A stretch of 64,000 nucleotides of DNA from Pyxicephalus adspersus (taxonomy: Eukaryota > Chordata > Amphibia > Anura > Pyxicephalidae), in NCBI RefSeq assembly GCF_032062135.1, contig NC_092859.1:46118784-46182783 (forward strand), given 5' to 3'. Numbering within the stretch: the first letter of the stretch is position 1; every line of letters starts with the position of its first letter. Made by a program: the position numbers and the translations under genes. Below the pieces are notes generated by a model. The model saw only the letters and a list, made by a program, of their open reading frames with translations. It was not told the origin of the DNA and ran no database searches. This document shows, in pieces, positions 13,566 to 25,940 of this stretch.

Positions 13566-15618
13566 TTTCATTATTTTCTAAATCGGAGCATTAACTTTTT
13601 TTTACGTGACTAAAAACCCTTTTAGTATTCAGTGAGACAGTATACAACATAGGCAGGTTATCTGTCCCCTCGTAGAAATAGGGAATGTCCCATAAATGGT
13701 GTTATTCTGGTAGTATGAGATGCTTCAGTCCCTTGCGAAAATGATGCATATTTAATGTTTGCAATATTTTTATTCAAGAGTTGTGTTGCTTCATGTGGCT
13801 GGGTTGCAATCAAGTGCTGTGTGACCTTGCATGTTTTATACTTTGCATGAATTTTGCATGATATGTACTTATTTAATTTTCAGTTGAGTAAGTCTTTCTA
13901 CATGGTTAAAGACTAAAACAGAACTCTTATTATCTCTTTCAAACATTTAACATAGCTTCCGTGTTCTGTACCACTATTGTTTGGCTTTATAAGGCTAGAA
14001 CACTGGTTGTCATATGGATCCCTTTTACACTTCAACTCCAAATAGTTTATCCTCACTAATAATTTTATGTTTTGATGAGTGTATAAACATGTTCTGTTTG
14101 TGTTTTAGTTGTTTATTATATGTTTAAACCACTGAATTACACTTCTTAACTACTGTAACTGCATTTTCAGTGCAGATCCCCCCTAGTAGTTATTGTACCC
14201 ACAGAAAAGTAATTAGACACTTTATTTGCAGACATCAGTGCATTCCTCTTGCGGTGGCCTGCAGCCCCATGACTTTTATGTACAGAGTTGTTCTTCCTTT
14301 AGGATGTAAAAAAAATGAAAACATTTTACATTTTTTCAAGTATGGAGTAAAGTTTGATGTAGCTTTTTTGTAAAGCCTTAGTGGACAAAATGGCTAAATG
14401 ATCTTTATAAAATACAGTTATCTTTTTGTACACTGTACTCTTCTTTAGTTGGAACAGTGTTGTTTGCTGGGTCTTTAAGGGTTTGATGGAAGCAGATGTG
14501 CCTTGACACATTTGATTGATACTTTTTTCAGGACAATGAAAAACCTAAATAGTCATTGCACTGGGGCTAATATGCAGCATTTGTGTTGGTGCCTCTGTTT
14601 TGCTTTTAATATATATATTGTTTTATTTTTATTAAAGTAAGTATAGTGCCCCACCATACCTAATGACTGGTTACATATACTGCTTTCTAGACTGATGGCA
14701 CCATGTTTTAAATTAAAATCTAAGTAACTGGTATTCCCAAAGAATGGTCTTTGTTTGGTAAGGAATTTATAATGAGATGTAAAAAGACCTCCACTTTTGT
14801 TTCAGGCACTGTAGGAGGCCTTTTAAGTGTGTTTCTTTTCAGGGCACCTATTTATACCCAAAACAAACACTTACTTTCTGTAAATCAGCTTGGTGATGAT
14901 GATTGATGATATCAATTCCTGGAAGCCCAACTGAGCCATCAAAAATCATATAAGTGAACGCAAAGACGTTGAAACTACCCATTTTGCTAGGTATCCTTAC
15001 AAAATAAAGCACTGACCAAAATAAAAGTGATAAACTTTGCTTCAGAAAAAGTCAAGAGTCAAAAGGTAATACTTAAAGAAAACTGCAGTTTGTCCAATAA
15101 ATTACAAAAATATAGACGGTGATATTTTAAATGGGTGTCCACATCACTTCTTCACTTAACACACTTGTTTAGTGTATTAGTGTATTAATGCAATGTGTAA
15201 CATATGAGGACCATTAGGAACATAAGAAATGGTGGCCTCAAAATGACAGATCTTGATTCCTTAATACCATATTTTATGATCTAGGACAGGTACTCTGTTT
15301 CCTAAATGTAGCTGGGCCTCTGCCAAAGTTATTCAAATGTTAATGACTGGTACTGACTGTTTGGTACTGAAAATTCTGGAAATACTGAAAATTGGTACTG
15401 TAAAATGAAATAGGCTACATAGACGACAAGGAAAAAATTAATTCTTTAATGGAGTTTTCTCCCACCTGTTACTTTTTATGTGCTTGATTACAATTCTATT
15501 TAATGTTATTGATCTTTCCAACACTCTTTATCTTCCCGCACCCCTTCCCTGACTTAATATAACCCACCTTTCCCCTCCACATACTTACTGGAATATGAAG
15601 GTCACCACTCCACTGTTA

Positions 15619-15955
15619 GGCTAGGTATACATGTGCAATTGTTCTCGTCTGATAATCGGCTCAGGGCCAATATCGGACGAGAATCTGGCATGTGTACAGC
15701 GCTTGTCGTCCATCATCCGAACGACCGTCATGACGGATCCACAGGCGATGGTAGACCGTAGTGCTAGATCATAATGCAAGTGAAGGGGAGAGAGTGCAGC
15801 GGGGTGCCACTCTGTTGTTCTCCGCCTCCCCTCTCCATAGAGGATAACGGTGCTGTATGTACAGCACTCATTCATGCATCATGCAGTCGTTAGTCCCTTA
15901 TAACGATTGTGAAAGATCTTTTCCAACGACAATTATTGCATGTGTGTACATAGCC
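15619..15955. mobile_element. Harbinger-like MITE, copy 1
   Basis: The ends GGCTAGGTATACATGTGCAA and TTGCATGTGTGTACATAGCC are inverted copies. Flanks are TTA on the left and TTT on the right, compatible with a degraded 3-bp TWA duplication as in PIF/Harbinger. The interior carries a GCAGCGGGGTGCCACTC segment matching, in inverted orientation, the copy at 58924-59234. No coding capacity was seen. Confidence 0.75.
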
Positions 15956-16261
15956 TTTACATCCACTGGCCACAAGTTGTCTTTTCAGCCCATGCAATGT
16001 AGCCCCAAAGACTTCTATGGTGCTGTGTCCTGAGGTGATGTCTAATATTAAATGGTGGAGTAGCATAAGGAGTTTGTCACGGAGTGTCTTTACATTAAAG
16101 CACAATATTCTAATATAAAAGGCTAAATGTTTGAACTTTGCTGGTTGTTTGCATGATTGCATTTCATTTAAAGTTATAGACATAAACCATCATGATTTTA
16201 CATGTTTATGCCTCCTCTAAAAAAATTTTTTCTAATGGTTTCTTTCTCTTTTTGTTTTCAG

Positions 16262-16434
16262 CGAATCGGAAAGCTGGTTGTGCCGTTACCTCGTTGCTAG
16301 CATCTGAACTGACAAAGGAGGATGCGCTAGTGTCAGTGGGTGCTAAGAAGAAGAAGAAAGCAAATGAGGATGACTTGGTTGAAATGGATACAGCTCATGA
16401 AGACAGCCATGATATGCTAACTCGGGCTAGTTAA
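16262..16434 (+). CDS. DIAPH1: DIAPH1 last coding exon (C-terminal tail)
   Basis: This exon of 173 nt completes the split Ala codon and encodes NRKAGCAVTSLLASELTK, then a divergent tail ending TRAS and TAA at 16432-16434. The first 18 residues match the mammalian mDia1 tail exactly as I recall it. After that the frog protein has a five-lysine run (AKKKKKAN) and an acidic stretch in place of the mammalian AKVSKNSE...EEAKELVG segment, keeping only the final RAS. The tail follows the DAD and its basic region. The acceptor is TCTTTTTGTTTTCAG. Together the two exons give the last 85 complete residues of the protein; all upstream domains (GBD/DID, FH1, FH2) lie left of the window. Confidence 0.96.
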
Positions 16435-18395
16435 CCCTGCAGTGTGCAATGCACTTTACAGTTCTGCGCGTAGGAGATCTTCCAGGATCTTTGGAGAAGA
16501 CTTTTTGCCACCAAAGACCCTTTTAAAACTGTTGTGTCAACAAGGGGATGTAACATTTTATACATGTCTGATTGGTCATGTTTGGAGGATGAGTACTAAA
16601 CCAGTGGTCTTCATGCAAATGTTTTTTAATGTAAAATCATATTTGTGGTAGAGGTTGGTAATGTTATCTTGGTATATGGTACAGTGTGGTGGGCATGATT
16701 GCAGTCAAATGGGCAAGATATACCCTGAGTGGTCAAAGAGACCTACAAGTGTACAGTCATAGACTAGAATTAGTATCTGTAACCAAAGTATGAACTAATG
16801 TAAATACAGTACTGCCTTAATCTTTGTTTGCTTACCTCTAAAGGAAGGAATGTTGATATCACTGTAATGACTATTTTATTTATGATAGTATCATTGTGAT
16901 AAGTTGGCTGGAATAATTAGATACACTGGCTGTGATCTAAAAGAAGATTTGATGTTTACTTTGATTTTGTGAAAAATTCATTGTACGTGTCCAAAATGCT
17001 GGTTCTGCCCTCCATTATGTAATTTCTGCTAAACACAAGCAAAATAAGCAAACCTCCTCCAAAGCCTAAATATCAAGGCCATATTTGTTTTCTGATTGTT
17101 TTATATGATCAGCAAGTTCCTCCACCACCTACATTTTGTTTGTGATATTTTAGACAAACATGACTATTTCTTAGCTGCACAAAATATGTAATTCCTCATA
17201 AAACACCTCAAAACTTTGTAAAAAACCCTTCTAACCACTTCACTAAAACATTTGATTGTGACAGGCAAATTTGGTTGACTATGGCTAAGCTCATACGTTT
17301 TAAATTATATTATTTTATGTTTAGTAATGTATCGGTGATGCTAGCACTTTTTACTGCTAGTTGTTTGGTACAAATATTGTTGGTAAACCGTATTCCCTAA
17401 CTGAATTGTCACTACAACTACATGTTGTATTCATTGACCAGTATCAATGGCTATTTATTTGTTTGTTTGAAACATATAGTTTTTAGTTGTTCATTGCAGA
17501 ACAACCCTAAAATTTTAAAGTAGAACTCCATTCACATCAAAGATCATTCCCCTGCTGTGTTATTCTCCAGTGTCAGGTAAAACACTGCCATTGTCCAACC
17601 AAAATTTAAAAAAAAAAACTTGGAAGGTGATTTGCTATGTGTTTTCTAGGTGCAAAATGGAGGATTTCTTTCCTGACCTCCTTCTGCTGCATGTTCCCCC
17701 CCCCCCCCCCCCCCCACAATCTCTGTTGACATATGTCAGAAAAATATCACAGAGGATCAGATGAAAGCAAATTTATTACTCTGGATACCTTGGTATAAGT
17801 CACCGGTGCTGCTGTCCTGACTGATAAATAGTGTCCATACAATTTTTGCTTCTGATACCACCTATCCGAACATCATTGTCAAAACTGGGCTGCCTAGAGT
17901 ACATGGAATGTTAAGAATGGAACTTACTGTCAGAGGTTTTCCTTTTTATCACGGCAGCATTGCATGAATCAGCAACCTGGTCAGTCTTTATTCAATCACC
18001 TTTCAGTATCTTGACAGACATATCTAAATTCTGCAGTGCATCACTTTTGGATTTCCACAGTGCATTGCTTTTGGATTGCCTTTGCACATTGTTCTTGTTT
18101 ATAGTCATTCTGCTCAGCTACCTGTAGATGGTTACAGATCTCTTAAAAGGTAAATATATATTTTTGTATTTTTTTACACATTTGCTTGAATGTAAAAAGA
18201 ATCAAACTTGTAACGAGACACCAACCATTGTCTGACCACAGTCCATTGTTCCAACCAGCAACTCTACTTCTCCTCAATTGTCCAATTGTTGTACATTTTT
18301 CCTGGACAATGTCCATGCTCTTATTACAGCTGCAAGAGTGCACAGAAATGTTTAGTCAAACACTGCAAATTAAATATGTATATGTTTTACAAAGT
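16435..18395 (+). other. DIAPH1: Probable DIAPH1 3' UTR
   Basis: The sequence after the stop has no recognisable repeat for about 2 kb, apart from a poly-C run at 17697-17715. The first plausible poly(A) hexamer is ATTAAA at 18369-18374, followed by TG/T-rich sequence. The true end is not determined. Confidence 0.5.
18369..18374 (+). promoter_or_regulatory. Candidate poly(A) signal ATTAAA
   Basis: This is the first close match to a poly(A) hexamer after the DIAPH1 stop, followed by TATGTATATGTTTT-type GU-rich DNA. Alternatives are AATAAA at 18882-18887, 20415-20420, 20936-20941 (with a good T/GT-rich downstream region) and 22808-22813. Confidence 0.35.
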
Positions 18396-18970
18396 TTTTG
18401 AAATGCTGTACGATGTCATTTAAACTGGTATTTTATACATATTTTAAATATATTATGGATGTCTAGGAATAATGTATGTAGGAGATTATTTCTAGATGGG
18501 TTCACATAATAGTAATATAATTTGGGGCAATGAATTTCTTGCATGACATTAAGCCTCTTTATTAACAGTTAGCCTTCTTGTACTGTATCAGTACTAGATG
18601 GTTTCTTATAGAATGTTTGAAAAGAGGCACTTAGATGGTTCACTTGAAGTGTACATTTGGGTGAAGAATATAGGAATACAAATAGTTTTTAAAAAGTTCC
18701 ACAAATTACCAATTTTTGTAAGTAAAAATGTGTAGATATGTTGCAGATATTTTTCACAATGGCTGATATTGATCGATAATAACCTTCTTAAAAATCAATG
18801 TGGCCATATTGAAGCATTTCCTTTCATACTCAACTTTGTAAAACAGTTCTGAAGTACATAAATATAGGTATTGAACATCAAAATAAAAAAAATCCTAAAC
18901 ACCAGCACACTTTACCAGAAAACATAGGAAAATGTTGTTTAATCTATTTTTGGGATACAATGGTCTTGTC

Positions 18971-19211
18971 CAAGCTTTTTCAACCTTTTCACCCCTGAGA
19001 AACTACTAAAAATCTAAGGACACCCCTACTAAAACCAATTTGGGGGTCAGTAGAATAAAAAATCTCTTAGATTGGCAACCAGTGAAAAGAATGTCTCCCT
19101 TACAGCAGTGGCCATCCAGGAGCTGCCACTGCCATGTGGAGTTGGCTCCAGGGCCTGGCATCAACAAATTGGAGTCAGTTCAGTTTAAGGAACCCTGGTT
19201 AAGAATGGCTG
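18971..19211. mobile_element. hAT-type MITE (decayed)
   Basis: It starts CAAGCTTTTTCAACC and ends GGTTAAGAATGGCTG, degraded inverted ends. It is flanked by GTCTTGTC (18963-18970) and GTCGAGTC (19212-19219), matching 6 of 8. The body has the CACCCCTGAGAAAC / GGAACCCTGGTT pattern of Charlie-like elements. Confidence 0.65.
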
Positions 19212-19219
19212 GTCGAGTC

Positions 19220-21128
19220 TAATAAAACTTGCATGTTTGGAGAAAAAAAAAAGCTGTGAGGTTGTGTGTGCCTTCACCTTCAATTACCTATAGTGAAAAT
19301 AAGCAGAACCTCCTTTTTTCTAAACACTGACTGCACAGCACATAAACAAATTATAGTCCATTTAAAATTACTTGATTTAGCATGTAAATTGTTTTCTATT
19401 TTCCTACAGCAGTGTAGAGCTGACATCCTGATCCTGAACTTACTACCTAGTGAGTCAGTTTTGAAGCCTAAAATGCTATTCTCTATGCCTATTCAAGATA
19501 AGCATTTACAGATGCTTTAAAGCCAATCTAACCCCAAATCAAGGCAAATAAGGTTCATATGTGAATACAGATAGTATATAGCAGCAAAGTGGTGGATAGA
19601 ATATCTTTTTTATGGGTTAACACAAGCTTATACATAATAATAGATATGATTTTCTCTCATCTCTGAATTTATCCAGTGGGGTGGCCATTCAGAAGTGATC
19701 ATGTGACACTCAATGTAGAAAGAACAACAGAGGCTAAACCACATTTCACAACACCCTTCATTACAGAGGAAACAATGTGTGGATCAGTGCACATCCAATT
19801 ACAGCTACACAATGGGAATTTGTTTATTTAGAAAGGTAATACTAAAACCTTCTCAAAGCAAATGTGTTAATTACTAATTTGATTTTTGGGTTTAGTTGTG
19901 CTTAAAAGTTGTTGACAAGCTGAAGCCGATGTGTTTATTGCTTCACCTAAAAAGTTAATTTAAAAGCTTTCCCCACCCATTGCTACAGCTAGGAGCCAAC
20001 TGAAGATGTCATGTCTTTCAATGACATTTTCATAATGTAAGACTAACAAATACTTGGCAGAACCATTCAGTATTCCCTTCCGGAGAGAGAGAGACATAAT
20101 CTGTTGCAGAACAATTTGCCATTTGAGCCTTAACAAGGCAGGTTATTTCCACTTCAACAAAACTGTTGTAGGTGGACTTTGATAACCAGTATGATCATAA
20201 AGATTTACATGTACTGAGTAGCAAGCTGTTTTGTTTGACACTGCATAATATTTAGATAGAATGCCTTTAGGGAGAAGTATTGCTTGTATGTTATTTTCCT
20301 GGATAGGATCATTAATCCAAGCACTTTTCATATTGATGAATGTGTTCAATGCACATTTTGTAAATTCTATGTTTGATTTAGAAATCTCATTTGCCAAAAA
20401 TCTTTTACTTTGGAATAAAATACAGCAGGTGTGTTTAATAAGTGCAGCATTTGTAAATCTGTGTAAGTTAAGTCAAGTAAAATAGCCGAATAATCTGTAT
20501 ATTTGTGTTTTAACTAGAATTCCACAATTATTTTCTCTTCATAAAACCTCACTCTGTGTTAAAGACTGTGCTTTAGTTTTACCAATTTTAGTTTAATTTT
20601 GGTATTTTAGTTTATATCTGAAATTTATTATTTTTTTTTCTACAATTCTAGATTGTTGGGTGCTGGGCTCACCTTCATTTGCCAGATATGCCTAAAACAC
20701 ATTGCCACATATCAAGCAAAACATAGTTGTATTGCAAGTATAGTATTGTCATTGTTTCACACTTATGTATGTTATTACTGGATTCATATGTAATCAGTCA
20801 GCCTTTGTGGTTCAAGAGCCTAAATGGAGATTCATACAAGGGAGTTTCAAAAGAACATATGTATCTAGAACAGATTCCCATGTTTTGTTTGAAGCAATGC
20901 AGAATTTTATTGTACCGCATAGCATGTCCTTCTGCAATAAAGAACCTGTCTGCTTTCAAATTTTTGTTTTTTTCTGTATAATTCACTTTATTAGCAGACT
21001 GGGACCCTTTAATTGAATTTTGCTCCACCCCAAGCAGAGATATGATAGTCTGAGATTCAGTGAGACTCCTATTGTTGCTAACCTAGAAGATATTTATGTG
21101 GAAGACTCAACATGTCTCTTCTCAGTAC
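19220..21128. other. Intergenic DNA, nothing recognised
   Basis: This is AT-rich sequence without protein-like frames or clear repeats; two AATAAA hexamers (20415, 20936) could serve a long DIAPH1 3' UTR. Confidence 0.5.
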
Positions 21129-21136
21129 CTCTAGAT

Positions 21137-21398
21137 CAGTGTTTTCGGACCTTTTTAATAAGTGGGAACCCTTAAATAAACTTTTAACATCATCAGCCAG
21201 CACATGCTTTATGCCCACAACTCACAGTACATTAGTGTGGTGGTCAGTAGGAAGAATGGCTCTTTTCACTGCTGACCATTGGGAAGAATATCACCCTTAC
21301 AGGTAGCCAAAAAAACATAATTGGAGGGTGGGCACGAATTGCTTGTTGGTCAAAGAACCCCTAACAACCTCAGCAGTAACCCTAGTTGAGAAACACTG
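21137..21398. mobile_element. hAT-type MITE with 8-bp target duplication
   Basis: It starts CAGTGTTTTCGGACC and ends GGTTGAGAAACACTG-like (CTAGTTGAGAAACACTG). Flanking CTCTAGAT (21129-21136) and CTGTAGAT (21399-21406) differ at one base. The body contains AGTACATTAGTGTGGTGGTC, which matches the inverted copies at 25633 and 27270. Confidence 0.85.
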
Positions 21399-21406
21399 CT
21401 GTAGAT

Positions 21407-24400
21407 GTCTTTTGATAGAAATGTATAAAATTATCAGACCAGTGACAGCAATATTCCAGCTAAATTGGTCTGATATGGCCATGTAGGAGGTGTGGGAAGA
21501 TCTCCCTGCTGGAATCTCAGACATAATATCTACTAAAGAACTGTTAAACCCCTAATGATAAAATCTATATTGGGCAGAATTGGTCTTTAAAACAAAACAC
21601 CAGCAACTCTATACATTTTAGCTTGATTTTAGCATATAAGTTCTATTCCCTGGCAGCTAGTTTTGCAAAGCTCAAAAGTATTTTTCTGATAGGTTGACAG
21701 GCTTTGTCATTGACAGTCTTCCCAATATATTTTAGGCACAGCATCATGTTCTTCTTTTAGTTTCCTGCTTGGCTCCTGCCCAACTTGGTGCCCACTCTTG
21801 TTGCATGCCTCACCCAAAAAAAAAAAAATATATATATTTTCAAACCCTGCATATCATCTGCTTGGTAGGTAGGTGCAGACCAAATGATCCAATGCAGAGA
21901 TCTTATCACCCAGGTCTTTGAGAGATTTCTTTGTTGGCTTCTGTCTAAGGCAAACATCACTTTTGAGTAGACTTCCCTTTAAAAATATTGCTGCTAATCT
22001 TAAATTGTGATCTTTAACACACAGAGGCTTTTTTTCTGACTTGCAAAATATAATAGACAATGCAAGCTTCTGTTAGGATAGGGGCAGGGTGAAACTGTTT
22101 AGATGATCTGATTTACAGCATTTCTACAGTTTAAAGGACAACTCTTGGCCAATATGTAGCCACAGTCTTATGTTGTATATGCTCTATGCCTCACTTGTTT
22201 TTGAGTTGAGAATTGCAGTAGGAAAAGCCTTCTCTGTAAGCAGACAGGTGGGAAGAAATGGTATTTAATTTGGGTTTGCTAAAGGGAAAGATGTTGTAGG
22301 CATGGCACTGTGCTGATATTAGTAGTCTGCAGAACAGTGGTACATTATGTATTATCACTCTGCAACTATACAGCACAGCAGAGTAGGTTACATTACTTTA
22401 CAAAGTCAGTATTCTACTCTACAAATAATTTGCTATTTAAAACATATATATGTTTGAGCTTGATCGCTACTTGTCTGGAGTTACCCTTTAAACTGATTAT
22501 CTGTAGTGCCACCAATATAATCTGCCATATCTTGATCTCATGCTATTTTAGCTATTTTAGGATAACATAATGCATTCCATATTCCATTTTACTGTGTCAA
22601 TCGTTTGATTTTATGTTATGGTTTTTTTTTTTCTGAAATCCTAAAGGCCAAAGGTGGCACATCTCATCATTTGATCATACAACTTTCATTCAATGTAAAC
22701 ATTACATGTGTTTGTACCACTGGAAACATATCATGTTTACCTAGCTTATTTTTGGTTTTTATTTTTTCCTGGGGATTATAATCATGTCATATTTTGTTTA
22801 AAATATTAATAAAAAATTTAAATTGTTAGTTGTGTTTTTATTCACAGTACATCACATGGACTCTTACATTTACATTCAGCATCTTGCATATCTAAACATT
22901 AAAGGTAGTCTGTTATTTTATATATTGATGACATGAGTGAAGCAAAAGGACCATTAAAGCATATCTAAACCCCTCAAAAATGTTATATATATAGCAGGCT
23001 TACAAGATGAATTGGGTGCTTTTTTTTTTTTTTTCGCCTTACGATCATCTGGTTATCCTGGCATTAACATACTTCCTTTACTTTCATGTCTTCACTTATT
23101 TGTCCTTTGTAAATGTTTATGGAGAAAGTGGTTAACACACAGAAAACAAAATACAAACATATCTGCCTTATGCATATCTCCATCCCATGGTAGATTTATG
23201 GGCAAGATTGTTGTTGAACTATGAATGATAGGTGTTCTCAGCCTTAAAATGTGCTCAGCCTAAAAAAAGGAAAACGATCACCTAATTAAACAGTATTTAT
23301 ATGGTACAGTCCAAGTATCCTACAGTACCCTTATGTATCTCAATTTCCAGGTGCTCCTTTCTTTCATGAAAGTATCACATTTTAATGTAGCAATCCTAAA
23401 TATTCTTTTATCATGACAACCATTATTGATACTTTATAAAGCTCCAACTCTACAGTATAAAAAGTAGCCATCCTTTCACGCAGCATTGAACGTAGAAATT
23501 GATTATATCAATATTAGTAAGGTCTAGGTCAAAATGTTTGTGTCTCAGTCTCTGTAAGCAAGATTTTCTCATTGGGTATACATGTTACCTTGTCTCTACC
23601 AGAATTCACAACCTAAGGAAATACATACCACCTCCTGGAAAGGAACCCAAGGTGTCCTCAATGCTTCACTTATAACTGTTAGAGGATAAGAATGGTGTTT
23701 GATAGCATGATCGATCACTGTAGTTGTGCCTAGTGGTTCAGGCAGGTTTAAAGCACCTGCAAAGTTTGTTTTTGAAGTTTGTGAAGCATACTGTATAAGC
23801 TTTTTTATTGAAACAATTGGAAAGTCTACATGGATGCTTCTTTTTTGCTATGCTTCATGTTTATTGCAGTATGCTCCTTTGCTCTGACTCAAAGCTATAT
23901 TGCCCTATGTGTTTGTAAAACTGAAGCAAAGCTGAAAAATGTTTTCTTTGGCATGGAGTCTTAAGTTTAAGCCAGTGGAGCCTGGGTCTTCTTCAGGTGT
24001 AGATCTCCTTCACAAAGCACTTAACATACCTAAAATTGGAAAGTGTATATTCTGGAACAAATAAAACATATTCAAATAAACAATATTTAATAAAATCAAT
24101 AGTACTCAAAAAGTTAAAACCAACCAAGAAAGGTGAACCATAGACTGTAATGCAAGTTGTTAAACATGCATATTGTCTAAGTGTATTCAGAGCCCTTGAT
24201 ATGAAATGCATTACCATGGGAATGTTTTTCATTACTGCTGATATAAACCATATTTACCCATTCAATCTACATTTGTGAAGAGAGAAAGGGGTCATTTACT
24301 TATTCCTTAGCGGGGTAGAATTTAGGAGCACTCACCTGCCCCAAAGGATTCTTGAGGACCAAGACACTGCAGAATCTCTCTATTACCTACAGCGAGAAGC

Positions 24401-25624
24401 CTCATTGGCTCACCCAGTTGATGTAGAGGATTTTTCTTTCCTTTCTCTTAGTGATTCTCTTAATGACAAGATGTCACCATCTACACATGTGCGGGCACTA
24501 AAAGCCTTCTGACAAGTCAAACATAATACAATCCTGACAACAACCATCTTTCAGTCTAAGCTGTATACAAGTAACATGTTGATGATTGGGGTCAATTGCT
24601 TTTTCAATTACAAAGTTCCCACTGATTTCACTTAAATTGCTGTTTTCACAAGGCTGCTTTGCATAAAACAATCCCTGTTTAGTATTTAAGTCAATGTGCT
24701 TAAGTTGAGAAACTTCCAAGCCAAATAGTTCTTCTGGGAAATCTGAGTATGAATAAAATATCACATAGCTTTTAACAGTTTCCTAATGCACGTAGCGCAA
24801 AGCATTTTAACATTATGATCTCATTTAAAAAGAAATGTTAAAGCAGCACTAAGTCATACCACTGCTTTAAGAAGAGAAAAACAGCACTACACACTGTTAA
24901 AGCAAAGAATGTGTCTCATGCTGAACAAGCTTCAGGACTCCAGGGGGGGCGCAAGAAAAATAAGTGAAAGTTGAAAGAAAAATAAAAGCAGGGAGCACAG
25001 CTTGGTCATGTGATCAAGTCACATGACTGGGTCATTTCCAATCATGGAGCTCTCTCTGGTACTTTTTTCAGAAGGTACAGGTCTTTTGTATTGCTGTCAT
25101 TAGCATGTACTGTTCTTTCTGAACCATACCAAATGGAAAAGAAGTGTTCAGTAATCTCCGTCATAGGAACACTCCAAAAAATATGTGAACACTTCCCAAC
25201 CTACAAGCTGAACACTGAAAACTACAAGGAAACAAGAATAGAGGAATAAATAACATGTAATTGTGCATATTATAATAAAAAGAGGCCTCATATTTACTTC
25301 TTAGAGCACAGAGAACTTCTGTGCTGTTACTATAAAGTACGGTTGATGTTGTGTTCTATCAAGGTTATGGTTGAATAAATATCAATACAAGAATATCAGT
25401 GTGTGGCCATGAATGTTATTAAAAACAACATAAAGGGCATAGAAATAATACTATTTAATAAAAAAAAAATTGTTCCCAGCCAGCTTACAACGTTTACTTG
25501 TCCCTGACAGACTGGCTGCAATGCTGAGGATAAAGATCCTTGGAGGAAGCAAAGGAGTTGGCTGCTCCATTCACATATGGAAGTGTTTTAGAATCCCCTG
25601 CTGAGGATGCTGTAATTATTGTTT
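21407..25624. other. Intergenic DNA, nothing recognised
   Basis: No protein-like frame or repeat family could be identified. The stretch contains homopolymers (A12 followed by TATATATA near 21822-21840; T16 near 23019-23034) and an AATAAA at 22808. Confidence 0.5.
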
Positions 25625-25632
25625 GTCCATAC

Positions 25633-25932
25633 CAGTGTGTATCAGCCGAGGTTCAGTGGAGCCCTTGGGTTCCTCCCGAAGTTGCTAGGGGTTCCTTGAG
25701 CCATAAACAACCTGGACCCTTTCATGTCAATTTAAGTGACACCAATGATTATTTTGGATATCTGGAATGATGACATTTTCCCAATGTCCAGCAATGTAAG
25801 AAGCATTCTTCTCACTGATCACCATACTAATGTACTGTGAGCCGTGGATATAGTAATTTTTAGAAGGGGTTCTCTAAAGATCTGAAACTTATTTCAAGGG
25901 TTGCTTTATATTAAAATGGTTGAGAATGGCTG
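25633..25932. mobile_element. hAT-type MITE, same family, inverted body
   Basis: It starts CAGTGTGTATCAGCCGAGG and ends GGTTGAGAATGGCTG. Flanks GTCCATAC (25625-25632) and ATCCATTC (25933-25940) match 6 of 8. The body has GGGGTTCCTTGAGCCATAAA and CTAATGTACTGTGAGCCGTG, shared with 27270-27514 and, inverted, with 21137-21398. Confidence 0.75.
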
Positions 25933-25940
25933 ATCCATTC

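Noticed and set aside
25540..25770. Frame beginning MEEAKEL, resembling the mammalian DIAPH1 tail EEAKELVG
   Set aside because: The resemblance is six residues only; the frame runs straight into a hAT MITE, and the true DIAPH1 tail is at 16262-16434.
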